A stretch of 36,973 nucleotides of DNA. It comes from Parachlamydiales bacterium (GTDB taxonomy: Bacteria > Chlamydiota > Chlamydiia > Chlamydiales > SM23-39). The position numbers and the translations under genes were made by a program. A model generated the notes under the pieces. It saw nothing but the letters and a program-made list of their open reading frames with translations, had not been told where the DNA came from and did not search any database. The stretch is from assembly GCA_015661075.1 (NCBI GenBank), contig JACVQJ010000032.1, positions 1-36,973 on the forward strand. The letters are read 5' to 3'. Below are positions 8,662 through 15,432 of this stretch, in pieces (the stretch's first letter is position 1; every line of letters starts with the position of its first letter).

Positions 8662-8767
8662 CCCTGATCGTTACCCACAAGTTCCGTTTCCAGAGGGAGG
8701 CGAGGCAAAGCCAGATGGAAGCGTAAGCGGTCCGAATGGTGAAGCCCATAGCTGAAAGCAGCCCTAA
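8662..8767 (-). repeat. ~105-bp dispersed repeat, copy A
   Basis: Its reverse complement is almost identical to 31132-31239; the clearest difference is at the CCCTCTGGAAAC/CCCTTTAGAAAC position. It begins with an inverted repeat built on AGCTATGGGC. All frames can be read as peptide, but no known protein is recognisable. It is flanked by hairpins at about 8640-8655 (CATCC/GGATG) and 8785-8810. It looks like the end of a degraded mobile element. Confidence 0.8.
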
Positions 8768-8784
8768 GGGCCGAGTTTTTTGAA

Positions 8785-8810
8785 GAACTCCTCCTTTCAA
8801 GGAGGAGTTC
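8785..8810. repeat. perfect 12-bp-stem hairpin of the CTCCTCC family
   Basis: GAACTCCTCCTT, a TC loop, then AAGGAGGAGTTC: a perfect palindrome. Related hairpins occur at 12372-12398, 29098-29124 and 31259-31287. No T-tract follows on either strand, so it is not a typical terminator; the family association with repeats points to a mobile-element end. Confidence 0.75.
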
Positions 8811-8845
8811 AACATGAGCCATCTGATTGGCGATGCAGCAGTGAC

Positions 8846-8894
8846 AGGCATGAATTTTGGCAGAAAACCACGCGTTACGTCTAATTAAAGGCAG
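8846..8894. repeat. 49-bp direct repeat, copy 2
   Basis: Identical to bases 1-49. On its right it abuts the truncated NAD-binding pseudogene, whose recognisable coding sequence stops exactly at the repeat boundary (8895). This places an insertion or recombination junction here. Confidence 0.85.
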
Positions 8895-9142
8895 CTCCCC
8901 AAAGTGCTTTGGATCGTCTGACATCGAGTGCACAAGATAATAAGCTGCGTCAAGATCGCTCAATATTGGAAGCGATGATTTCTCTAGAAGGTCAGCTTGT
9001 AGAAAAGTGACTTGAATTTTGAAGGAATTGACAGGTCTTTTCCTTTGCGAATGAGTACAAAAACGTGGTGCCCTGCTTTAAGGAGAAAGGGGAGGAGATG
9101 GCTTCCAATATAGCCAGAAGCGCCTGGTAAGCAAGATTTTCA
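8895..9142 (-). pseudogene. broken NAD(P)-binding SDR/NmrA-like gene (5' remnant)
   Basis: Reading the minus strand from 9142 gives MKILLT, then after one frame change GASGYIGSHLLPFLLKAGHHV, the Rossmann nucleotide-binding start of atypical short-chain dehydrogenases. After a second frame change near 9020 come LQADLLEKSSL and SDLDAAYYLVHSM, a hallmark of NmrA-like/atypical SDR proteins. So about 80 N-terminal residues remain, with at least two frameshifts (near 9115 and 9020), and everything after KHFGEL is replaced by the repeats at 8846-8894 and beyond. The gene is dead; the intact version would be a ~300-480-residue NAD(P)-dependent enzyme. Confidence 0.7.
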
Positions 9143-9207
9143 TGGTAATTTTATTCTATATCAGGTATATGAAAAAAAAGAAAATTCTGATTGATTGAGG
9201 GATATAA

Positions 9208-9564
9208 ATGAAAAACATCGGAGTTAAGTTATCAAGATTATTTCGTGTCGGAAGAAAATATTTGTATCGCGGAAATCTGTTTTCATTGAATAAACCTATC
9301 AAATCAACCGCTAAAGGTAAGAAAATGATGGTTTTGGTAAGCAAAACGGTTGGCGGAGAACGGAGAGTAAAATTAATTCATTTTGGAGCGCTGGGTTATG
9401 GACATAACTATAGTCGAAAAGCAAAGAGAAGCTATCTAGCCCGCAGTGCGCAAATCAGGAACAAGGCTGGACAGCTGACAAAAAATGATCATTGGAGTGC
9501 GAATTACTGGGCTCGCAAGATTTTATGGCCCACTAACAAACCTGCGCGAGGACCTAAATATTGA
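9208..9564 (+). CDS. small basic protein, DUF5754-like
   Basis: 118 residues, highly basic. The central part reads VKLIHFGALGYGHNYS, then RSYLARSAQIRNKAGQ, and ends with NYWARKILWP. The order 'H-F-G...Y...S..K...Y..R......Y-W-A-R/C-K..L-W' recalls a family seen in phages and giant viruses (DUF5754-type); assignment is from memory. GAGGGA at about 9197-9202 is a good ribosome binding site for ATG 9208, and a TATATG-like -10 lies upstream near 9164. It stands alone between a pseudogene and the Doc toxin. Function unknown; the charge suggests nucleic-acid contact. Confidence 0.65.
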   Translation: MKNIGVKLSRLFRVGRKYLYRGNLFSLNKPIKSTAKGKKMMVLVSKTVGGERRVKLIHFGALGYGHNYSRKAKRSYLARSAQIRNKAGQLTKNDHWSANYWARKILWPTNKPARGPKY

Positions 9565-9570
9565 TTCCCA

Positions 9571-9954
9571 TCATCCCAAACACTCTGCGATAAATGTTGC
9601 GATTGTCTCTTTCTTTGCTTTTCCCTCTGCAACAGCTCGTGCGAGCTGTTCTAGCTTTGTTTCCTCGTAATCGAACGGACAGTTGTTCATTGCAAGAAAC
9701 ATCAATGCAGAAACAAGAGCGGTTCTTTTGTTTCCATCGATAAATGGATGATTCTGGCAGATGTGAAAGAGATAAGCTGCAGCCTTGTCAGAAAGAGTTT
9801 TGTGCAGATATTGACCATCGAAGGTGCTCAGTGGTTGTGCGATTGCTGAAAGAAGGAGATCGCGGTCGCGGATGCCCGTTTTTCCTCCATAACGTTTCAG
9901 CTGGTCGGTATGAATTTCCAGGACATCTTCTAAAGTAAGAAAGTAGATCTCCAT
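9571..9954 (-). CDS. doc: Doc-type Fic-fold toxin
   Basis: 127 residues, the usual Doc length. The motif HPFIDGNKR (residues 69-77) is the Doc version of the Fic core, with Lys in place of the second Gly of HxFx(D/E)GNGR. P1 Doc uses this site to phosphorylate EF-Tu and stop translation. The N-terminal FLTLEDVLEIHTDQLKRYGG and the IRDRDLLLSAIAQP segment are also typical. It follows the antitoxin gene with a 4-bp gap, so both are expressed from the promoter upstream of the antitoxin. The core motif is complete, so the toxin appears functional. Confidence 0.9.
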   Translation of the reverse strand: MEIYFLTLEDVLEIHTDQLKRYGGKTGIRDRDLLLSAIAQPLSTFDGQYLHKTLSDKAAAYLFHICQNHPFIDGNKRTALVSALMFLAMNNCPFDYEETKLEQLARAVAEGKAKKETIATFIAECLG

Positions 9955-9958
9955 ACGT

Positions 9959-10195
9959 TTATTCAGCTAAGCGTTTTAGCGTACGATCATATTTCCTGTT
10001 GATCTTCTTTAGCGAAGAAGAAAAGCGACGTTGCTGCGCTTTGCTCTTGACAGGAGTAATGATGATAGACATGCCGTCGGGGGTAGAAATTTGGAGCAAG
10101 GTCTCGCTGTCAATTCCAAGAAGATCAAGAATGGGCCGTTCTATAATAAGAGCGTAACTGTTTCCGTGTTTTGTGAGTTTTTTGGTTGCTGTCAT
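9959..10195 (-). CDS. AbrB/MazE-type antitoxin of the doc pair
   Basis: 78 residues from the ATG at 10195; an in-frame ATG at 10234 adds 13 residues but lies within the operator, so I prefer the inner start. It has the swapped-hairpin AbrB/MazE pattern: TKKLTKHGNSYALIIERPILDLLGID, then LLQISTPDGMSIIITPV. The basic C-terminal tail (KINRKYDRTLKRLAE) would carry the toxin-binding segment. It is a DNA-binding antitoxin that should neutralise Doc and repress its own promoter. Gene order (antitoxin first) is the classic one. Confidence 0.85.
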   Translation of the reverse strand: MTATKKLTKHGNSYALIIERPILDLLGIDSETLLQISTPDGMSIIITPVKSKAQQRRFSSSLKKINRKYDRTLKRLAE

Positions 10196-10212
10196 AAAAG
10201 CCTCGATAATGG

Positions 10213-10262
10213 GTGTATACCTATGTATATACATTGTATCTACGCGTTGAATTTATAGTCAA
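10213..10262 (-). promoter_or_regulatory. promoter and operator of the antitoxin-doc operon
   Basis: On the minus strand, TTGACT (10257-10262) and TACAAT (10233-10238) form -35/-10 boxes with an 18-bp spacer. Just downstream lies the inverted repeat GTATATAC-ATAG-GTATACAC (10213-10232), 7 of 8 positions symmetric, covering the expected transcription start. This is a natural binding site for the AbrB/MazE-type antitoxin, giving autorepression. Confidence 0.65.
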
Positions 10263-10323
10263 CTCATCGCATGGGACACTGGTGGGACGGCAATACGCTA
10301 AACTTGACCAATCTTCTCAACGC

Positions 10324-10560
10324 TTAATAACATTTCTTTTGGCTTAACACCATCACTATTAGATTGATAGGTGTTGATATCGATTGTAAGTCACTGGATT
10401 GAAGTGTTCCTCGTAAAGCATCGTTAGCTTCTTTATTTTCAGGAGATCCAAACTTTTTGGACATCCAATCTCTCCTCAATTCGTAGCCACTGTTCCAGTA
10501 TCCGGAAAATCTTTTGTTCAAAGCTTTTACGGTTTTTTTCTTAGAAACTTTCGATTTCAT
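10324..10560 (-). CDS. hypothetical small protein
   Basis: 78 residues starting KSKVSKKKTVKALNKRF, then SGYWNSGYELRRDWMSKKFG. The basic start and Trp/Tyr-rich middle look like a real protein, but I recognise no family. GGAG lies 10-13 bp before the ATG. It follows the AlbA_2/HATPase gene on the same strand with a 54-bp gap. The C-terminus (INLIVMVLSQKKCY) is unlike the rest and may result from truncation. Moderately doubtful. Confidence 0.4.
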   Translation of the reverse strand: MKSKVSKKKTVKALNKRFSGYWNSGYELRRDWMSKKFGSPENKEANDALRGTLQSSDLQSISTPINLIVMVLSQKKCY

Positions 10561-10614
10561 CGATCTTCATCTCCGAGCTGTAATCAACCATATGCTTGCT
10601 CTCAGAAACGGTTT

Positions 10615-11961
10615 TCATTTAAGAATGAATTTTTTCTGTGGATCAAAGGCATGGGTGGATATTTCAGCAATCAGCCCCTCCTCGACCATTTTCTTCATAC
10701 GAACCCTTGCCGCACGATCTGATATTTTCCAAAAACTTGCGGCATTCTTTGTTGTGATTTCCTTTCGTTTTCCAATCAAATCCATTAGATCTTTTCTCCA
10801 TCCGCGAACGACAAGCACTGCCTCCCTACGATTGAAAAGGGTGACGCGGAAAAAATGGCCTAATTCTTCAAATCGAGGGACAGCTATTCCCGATTTTTGA
10901 CATTGGGAAATCATTCGCTTAAAACCCGATCCCCACAGCTCGATTAATTCCAGTTCTCGAAAGCAACGGCCAATGACTCTGTTTCTCAACTGAGACACTC
11001 CCTGGAGCGCGTCTTGCAAGTTGAGTCCAAATGGTAGGGCCCCTGGATTGGTAATCTCGATTCGGTCGTCAAAAATAGCGATTTGAGTATGGCTTCCTGC
11101 GGCGCTGTAGTCTGTGTGAATCAAAGCATTGGTAACGGCCTCTTTCACTACAACGGGTGGATATTCTGCAATGTTCTTTCGGATCGATGGGCCGATCTCA
11201 GCGCTTAACCTGGTGTTGCGTTGCACAAACGATGTAATTTTATCCAAAGCCAAGGGGAGGTAGTCGTCGACATCCTGATGATCCAAAACTTCGTCTCTAA
11301 TTATTCCAGAAAAGCGAACGCAGCGAATTGTTGCATTGGGAAATATTTCTTTTCGGTTTTTGCCAAACAGCAGGATGGCTCCTTTGCTAGGGATCGATTT
11401 TGATTGTTTTTTCAGATACAAATGAAAAGAGAAAGCTGTAGATTCTTCGAAATGTTTCCCAACTTTTTTGAAACAGGCCTTGATGGCTTCAAGGTCGAGG
11501 TCTTGGATTGAGCAGCCAGTGGTTGGCATTTCATCGAAGCATTCGTTCTCTCCCAATCTTTGCAACTCTGCTAAAATTGCTGCATCTGCCAATCGATTTG
11601 TTGACCCCAGTCGGATGTAGGTTCCTTTTTTCAATCCTTTGGATTTCGCATAATAAGGGCCTACGCTATGAGGAACTTGAATGAGCAAAAACTCTTTGTT
11701 TCTCCATGACACAACGTGAATGTCTGGATTGAAAAGAGGCTCTATAGAATCCGCAATTGCATTTGCGAGTCGCATCTCCTCTTCAACGGGATCGTGCAAC
11801 CCAATAATTTCTTTCGACTTATCCTTGACCCCAATGAGAACCTTTCCCCCTGCGGTATTTGCAAAGGCGATGATCGTATGGATAATCCTTTCCAAATTCT
11901 TGCTGTTCTCTTTGAACTCCAAGGTTTTCCCTTCTTCTTGCTGGAGCAACTCTTCTATCAT
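10615..11961 (-). CDS. AlbA_2 (Schlafen-like) / HATPase regulator
   Basis: 448 residues. The N-terminal AlbA_2 domain shows LEFKENSKNLERIIHTIIAF, then ANTAGGKVLIGVKD. A HATPase_c_4 domain follows in the middle: VVVKEAVTNALIHTDYSAAG, DDRIEITNPGALP and ELIELWGSGFKRM. The C-terminus is a winged helix (ITTKNAASFWKISDRAARVR, then MVEEGLIAE). Proteins of this architecture are often annotated as RecG-like helicases in error or as transcriptional regulators; some belong to defence or phage-control loci. The start ATG at 11961 is followed upstream by iterated repeats (11982-12030) that could be its own operator. ATP binding and DNA binding are expected; the signal is unknown. Confidence 0.85.
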   Translation of the reverse strand: MIEELLQQEEGKTLEFKENSKNLERIIHTIIAFANTAGGKVLIGVKDKSKEIIGLHDPVEEEMRLANAIADSIEPLFNPDIHVVSWRNKEFLLIQVPHSVGPYYAKSKGLKKGTYIRLGSTNRLADAAILAELQRLGENECFDEMPTTGCSIQDLDLEAIKACFKKVGKHFEESTAFSFHLYLKKQSKSIPSKGAILLFGKNRKEIFPNATIRCVRFSGIIRDEVLDHQDVDDYLPLALDKITSFVQRNTRLSAEIGPSIRKNIAEYPPVVVKEAVTNALIHTDYSAAGSHTQIAIFDDRIEITNPGALPFGLNLQDALQGVSQLRNRVIGRCFRELELIELWGSGFKRMISQCQKSGIAVPRFEELGHFFRVTLFNRREAVLVVRGWRKDLMDLIGKRKEITTKNAASFWKISDRAARVRMKKMVEEGLIAEISTHAFDPQKKFILK

Positions 11962-11981
11962 GGCTTTCTCTCAAAATCAAT

Positions 11982-12030
11982 ACCCGGAAGATAACCCGGA
12001 AGATACCAGGAAGTCAAGAGCTTCCGGGTT
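11982..12030 (-). promoter_or_regulatory. iterated 12-bp repeats upstream of the AlbA_2 gene
   Basis: ACCCGGAAGATA occurs twice in tandem (11982-11993, 11994-12005), followed by a degenerate third copy (CCAGGAAGTC) and an inverted copy CTTCCGGGTT (12021-12030). All lie 20-70 bp before the start of the AlbA_2/HATPase gene, where a promoter operator is expected. Autoregulation by the gene's own winged helix is inference. The repeats also mark the breakpoint of the DUF4431-like fragment next to them. Confidence 0.5.
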
Positions 12031-12292
12031 GGTCGCCGGATTTTCGAGCGGTGCCTTTGAGCTCTGTAATGTGCGGCTCATAGAAAACAGTGGGAGCTGG
12101 GCGTTCTTTCTGCTGTTTTATATCAATTGCTGCATCGACATCGAATTGAATATCGCTAATAAAATAGAAGCGAGTGGATGGTTCGACAAAATGGCCGTGC
12201 AGCTCTACTTCTTTTCCTAGCGGGAGTTTACAAGTTATTTTGCGCGATCTGACGCAATCTTTTGCGCCACAATCGATTATATTTTTTCGTGC
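12014..12292 (-). pseudogene. fragment of a tandem DUF4431-like secreted protein
   Basis: A 92-codon open frame on the minus strand with no plausible start. It contains CKLPLGKEVELHGHF, matching the GKHVKISGTLF end of the DUF4431-like protein at 4838-5257, then KERPAPTVFYEPHITELKGTA, matching that protein's VVVHYEPSIVQLTGTL beginning. So it joins the end of one domain to the start of a second, as in a two-domain protein, and is cut off right after that start by the iterated repeats. Most likely a relic of a larger paralogue. Confidence 0.45.
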
Positions 12293-12371
12293 TTAGCCGA
12301 TTGGGTAATACACTTAAACCACGGATCAAACTTATGTCCCAGCTGCTTATTCATTTACACAATATTTTGAA

Positions 12372-12495
12372 GAACTCCTCCTTGAAAGGAGGAGATTCTT
12401 CTGTAGCTTTTGGTTGCGGTGCGGCTAACGCCGCTTACCGCACGAATAAAATATCTTGCCTAGACCCACTCCTAAAGGGGTGGGATTGCGGCAAG
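12372..12495. repeat. multi-hairpin repeat element
   Basis: Three nested stems. (1) CTCCTCCTT-GA-AAGGAGGAG (about 12375-12394). (2) TGCGGT/GCGGC-TAAC-GCCGC/TT/ACCGCA (12415-12442), an 11-bp stem. (3) CTTGCC (12455-12460) pairing with GGCAAG (12490-12495) around CCCACTCC-TAAA-GGGGTGGG. The first stem, the ATTCTTC spacer and the second stem followed by ATAAAATA are shared in layout with 29098-29187. The arrangement recalls palindromic ends of IS200/IS605-like elements, but no transposase remains. No gene lies in this interval. Confidence 0.6.
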
Positions 12496-12504
12496 GAGTG
12501 CGTT

Positions 12505-12574
12505 CAATCTTACCATATTGCCTGCTTGTGAGGAAATCTTTTGAGAATGGTAGCGTAACGAGGAAAATTTCTGC
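12505..12574. repeat. ~70-bp dispersed repeat, copy 2
   Basis: Second copy of the repeat at 5246-5316. On the minus strand it again contains an ATG (MVRLNALLAAIPPL follows), but that frame runs into the hairpin element and stops, so no gene uses it here. Confidence 0.8.
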
Positions 12575-12651
12575 TTTTCCTTTTTGCCATAACTTTTTAA
12601 GGACAGAAAAAATTATTGACGGCATCCTTTTTATCCACTAAATTCTTCTCC

Positions 12652-13296
12652 ATGAATTATCCGCCTGTTATTGATTTTCCGAAAATCAAAAGCCCTTTTA
12701 AGCGCATCGTGAACGAAAGGAGTGAATATATTGTCATTCCCGAAATCGAGGAAGAGTACGCATGGATCTTTGAAGAGAACGTTCGTGCGGTAGATAAATT
12801 GCATGGCACAAATATCTGCGTTCACTTTCAGGAAGGTCGTGTTATTGCCATTGATAATCGAACCACGCGCGTTTTACAAGAACCTATAGAGATTCTCGCT
12901 AAAGACAATGGCACAAGAAGTCGCTTTCTTTTAGGCATACTCCATTCTGCTGAACGAGGCTGGCTAGATGCCTTTACTGAAGGGCCCGTTTACGGAGAGT
13001 TAATCGGTCCTGAAATCAATACTAATTTGCACGAAATTCCCTATCCCTTGTTTGTGCCATTCAACTATCTTTACGACAAATGCCACTGGAAATCCTGGAT
13101 TAACAACAAGTATCCAAAAAATTATGACTCAATAAGTACCTGGTTCAAATCTTTGTACAGTCTCTTTACTGAAAGAGTGATGAAAAAACAGGTTTTAGCC
13201 GAAGGTCTTGTCTTTCACCACCCAGACGGCCGCATGGCCAAGCTACGAAGAGATATGTTTGATTGGTACGATGGTCCCAGGCATGGTATAGAATGA
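12652..13296 (+). CDS. RNA ligase / nucleotidyltransferase (Rnl2-like)
   Basis: 214 residues from ATG 12652; the frame is open back to 12616 but only via TTG. It shows the motifs of the covalent nucleotidyltransferase fold: motif I KLHGTN (Lys49, the expected AMP-accepting residue), RTTRV shortly after, motif III-like PVYGELIG, motif IV AEGLVFHHPDGRMAK, with motif V Lys in the following AKLRRD. It lacks an OB-fold or other C-terminal domain, so it is a minimal adenylation core like those of phage and bacterial Rnl2-type or 'RNA ligase family' proteins. It would use ATP to seal RNA nicks. The next gene overlaps by ATGA. Confidence 0.8.
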   Translation: MNYPPVIDFPKIKSPFKRIVNERSEYIVIPEIEEEYAWIFEENVRAVDKLHGTNICVHFQEGRVIAIDNRTTRVLQEPIEILAKDNGTRSRFLLGILHSAERGWLDAFTEGPVYGELIGPEINTNLHEIPYPLFVPFNYLYDKCHWKSWINNKYPKNYDSISTWFKSLYSLFTERVMKKQVLAEGLVFHHPDGRMAKLRRDMFDWYDGPRHGIE

Positions 13297-13451
13297 GACG
13301 GAATTATTGGTCCTGTTCAAAATTTGCTGATCGGCTTCGGAGAACTCCTAAACCTGGTATGGGCACTGAGGAAGAGTGGCATACCTGGGAAAAGTCGGAC
13401 AGAACAAAATAGATCCCTTATTGGCTGGCAGAAGATGGGCTTGATTTTTGA
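13293..13451 (+). pseudogene. small phage-type gene with premature stop
   Basis: Begins at the ATGA overlapping the RNA ligase stop. Residues 1-39 read RRNYWSCSKFADRLRRTPKP, then EEEWHTWEKS, and end at TAG (13410-13412). In the same frame PYWLAEDGLDF follows before a second stop. From memory this matches a conserved ~110-residue phage/bacterial family (YWSCSKFADWLRGT..KP...EEW..W...PFRYWLAEEGLD), which is therefore broken here by at least one nonsense mutation. The close coupling suggests that it formerly worked with the RNA ligase. Beyond 13451 the sequence up to 13572 shows no clear coding signal. Confidence 0.6.
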
Positions 13452-13572
13452 CCAACAATAAAGCCCCTGGAATCCTCTCCGATGGTTCGGGTTCATCTAT
13501 TCCCCAATTCTCATAGACATCGATGAAAAAATGGTGATAAAGTTTTCGTTGAGATTGGAGCGGGATGGTTTG

Positions 13573-14490
13573 ATGGCACAGGCTCAGTTTAAAACGCTTT
13601 TGGAATGTATAGGCAATACACCTTTAGTAAAGTTGGACATGGGAACGATTCCTACTGTTTTGGCCAAGCTGGAATTTACGAATCCGGGCGGAAGTATAAA
13701 AGATCGCGCCGCTCTGTATATGATCGAACAAGCCGAGCTCTCTGGTCTTCTGAAACCGGGCGGCGCCATTGTTGAAGGTACATCGGGCAATCAGGGGATC
13801 GCCTTGGCCATGATCGGATCTTTGAAGGGCTATCGGGTTATTATTACGCTGCCCGATCGCTCTGCGGTGGAAAAAATTGCTGTATTGCGCGCGTACGGAG
13901 CAGAAGTTCATATCTGTCCGAATACCGTTCGCCATGATGATCCGAACGGATATCATGCTCGTGCTGTGCAGCTATTTCATTCGATCCCGGGGGCGTTTAT
14001 GCCCAACCAGTTTTTTAACAAAAATAACTCGCAGGCTCATTATCTTTCCACGGGACCCGAGATTTGGCGGCAGACGAATGGTTGTCTGACCCATTTTATG
14101 GCCGGAGCGGGGACGTGTGGAACGATTTCCGGAGTGGGGCGGTTTTTGAAGGAAAAAAACGCGCTTATCCGGATTATTGGCGTTGATGCAGCCACTTCAA
14201 AATATTCCAGCAAACAGCCCCAGGCATATAAGGTCGAAGGGATCGGAATTGATGTTGTGAGCGATGTCTTTGATCAATCCGTCGTCGATGAGATCATTCC
14301 GATTTCAGACCATGACGCGTTTGCTATGACCCAAATCTTGGCCAAGAGGCATGGGATGCTTGTGGGCATTAGTAGCGGGGCCGTGATGCACGTCGCCCTT
14401 CAATATGCACAAAAACTAAAAAAAGATGATGTTATGGTCGTTATTTTAGCCGATTCAGGTCGGAATTATTTGAGCAAGGTATTTGGTTAA
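13573..14490 (+). CDS. cysteine synthase / cystathionine beta-synthase-like PLP enzyme
   Basis: 305 residues from ATG 13573; a start at 13531 would add 14 residues without homology. PLP-binding Lys43 lies in GGSIKDRAA; the substrate loop is GTSGNQGIA, the phosphate-binding loop GAGTCGTISG, and the C-terminus SSGAV ... ADSGRNYLSKVFG. The ending and AHYLSTGPEIW resemble the CBS catalytic core more than CysK. It makes cysteine or cystathionine from an activated serine, in the cytoplasm. The stop codon is directly followed by the dapF ATG (TAAATG), so the two form an operon. Confidence 0.85.
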   Translation: MAQAQFKTLLECIGNTPLVKLDMGTIPTVLAKLEFTNPGGSIKDRAALYMIEQAELSGLLKPGGAIVEGTSGNQGIALAMIGSLKGYRVIITLPDRSAVEKIAVLRAYGAEVHICPNTVRHDDPNGYHARAVQLFHSIPGAFMPNQFFNKNNSQAHYLSTGPEIWRQTNGCLTHFMAGAGTCGTISGVGRFLKEKNALIRIIGVDAATSKYSSKQPQAYKVEGIGIDVVSDVFDQSVVDEIIPISDHDAFAMTQILAKRHGMLVGISSGAVMHVALQYAQKLKKDDVMVVILADSGRNYLSKVFG

Positions 14491-15345
14491 ATGAGTCAAC
14501 GATTTATTAAATATTCATCGTTGGGCAACGATTTTATTCTGTTCGACGAGAGGGATCGCCAAGATGTACGAATGGCTGAAAAGCTCCAATCCGTTCAATG
14601 GAAGGCTTATGTCGAAAAATTATGCGATCGTCACAGAGGAATTGGCGCGGATGGAGTGTTGATCCTGATGAAAAATAACACGCAAATCGCCGAGATGTTG
14701 ATTTTCAATTCGGATGGAAGTCAATCTCAGATCTGTCTGAATGGCATTCGTTGTTGTGCTCATCATATCTATTTGCAAAATGCTGATGATAAAAGAATTG
14801 CAATTAAAGCCGGAAAGCAAATAGTCGAGAATGAAATCGTTTCCGGGGACAATTCTCTGCGGATCATGACGCGAATTTCATCGCCAACGTATGAACGATC
14901 TCTTTCTATTGAGACAACAGATCGGATATTGAATGGCCATTGCGTAGATGTTGGTAATCCTCATTTTGTCGTGTTTGAGAAAAATGAATTGTCGTGGCTC
15001 ACTCGAAATGGGGGCCAGATCGAGAGCCATACGGCATTTCCTCAAAAGACTAATGTCGAGTTTGTCTGGCCAGAGATGGGCGGCGAACCTTTGACCTATC
15101 ATATTTTGGTCTATGAGAGGGGATGCGGCATTACTCTTTCATGTAGTTCTGGCGCAGCAGCCATTACAAAGGCGATGCATCATCTAGGAATGATTCAGGC
15201 CGAGCAAAGAGTCAACCTGCTCATGTTGGGAGGGCTCATCGAATGTAGAATGTCATCCAATGGTCAGGTTTCTTTGTTGGGATGCGCAGAGCGAATTTTT
15301 TGCGGTGAGATGGCGAATCACGACGGAATAGAGACAATTCTTTAA
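14491..15345 (+). CDS. dapF: diaminopimelate epimerase
   Basis: 284 residues. N-terminal KYSSLGNDFILFDE; first catalytic Cys in NSDGSQSQICLNGIRC (the Cys before LNG, equal to Cys73 of H. influenzae DapF); second catalytic Cys in LSCSSGAAA (equal to Cys217). GNPH and the YERG substrate-binding pair are kept. Canonical CGNGARC is CLNGIRC here, and ERGxGET is ERGCGIT, so the active site is diverged. DapF interconverts LL- and meso-diaminopimelate for peptidoglycan. C. trachomatis DapF is reported to act also as glutamate racemase; whether this one does cannot be told. Translationally adjacent to the CBS-like gene. Confidence 0.93.
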   Translation: MSQRFIKYSSLGNDFILFDERDRQDVRMAEKLQSVQWKAYVEKLCDRHRGIGADGVLILMKNNTQIAEMLIFNSDGSQSQICLNGIRCCAHHIYLQNADDKRIAIKAGKQIVENEIVSGDNSLRIMTRISSPTYERSLSIETTDRILNGHCVDVGNPHFVVFEKNELSWLTRNGGQIESHTAFPQKTNVEFVWPEMGGEPLTYHILVYERGCGITLSCSSGAAAITKAMHHLGMIQAEQRVNLLMLGGLIECRMSSNGQVSLLGCAERIFCGEMANHDGIETIL

Positions 15346-15350
15346 TTCGA

Positions 15351-15375
15351 CTTTGTACATTTTTAGGGCCGCCTG
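15351..15375. repeat. 25-bp direct repeat, copy 1
   Basis: CTTTGTACATTTTTAGGGCC followed by GCCTG, identical to 24960-24984. It lies in the dapF-dus gap; the other copy lies beyond the 3' end of nrdG. An ATCTAGCTG stretch follows both copies at a similar distance. Too long to be chance; function unknown. Confidence 0.7.
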
Positions 15376-15432
15376 TTACAATGATCTAGCTGGATTAAAA
15401 TTATTACGAATTTTTCTGGATCCATTCGATAT

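Noticed and set aside
8634..8963. 109-residue minus-strand frame across the repeats
   Set aside because: It joins the SDR pseudogene remnant to repeat DNA; only the SDR part has protein character.
10615..11961. RecG-type helicase
   Set aside because: Proteins with AlbA_2/HATPase domains are often mislabelled so, but no helicase motifs are present.
11720..12220. 166-residue plus-strand frame
   Set aside because: Antisense to the AlbA_2/HATPase gene and to the DUF4431-like fragment, both of which have family motifs.
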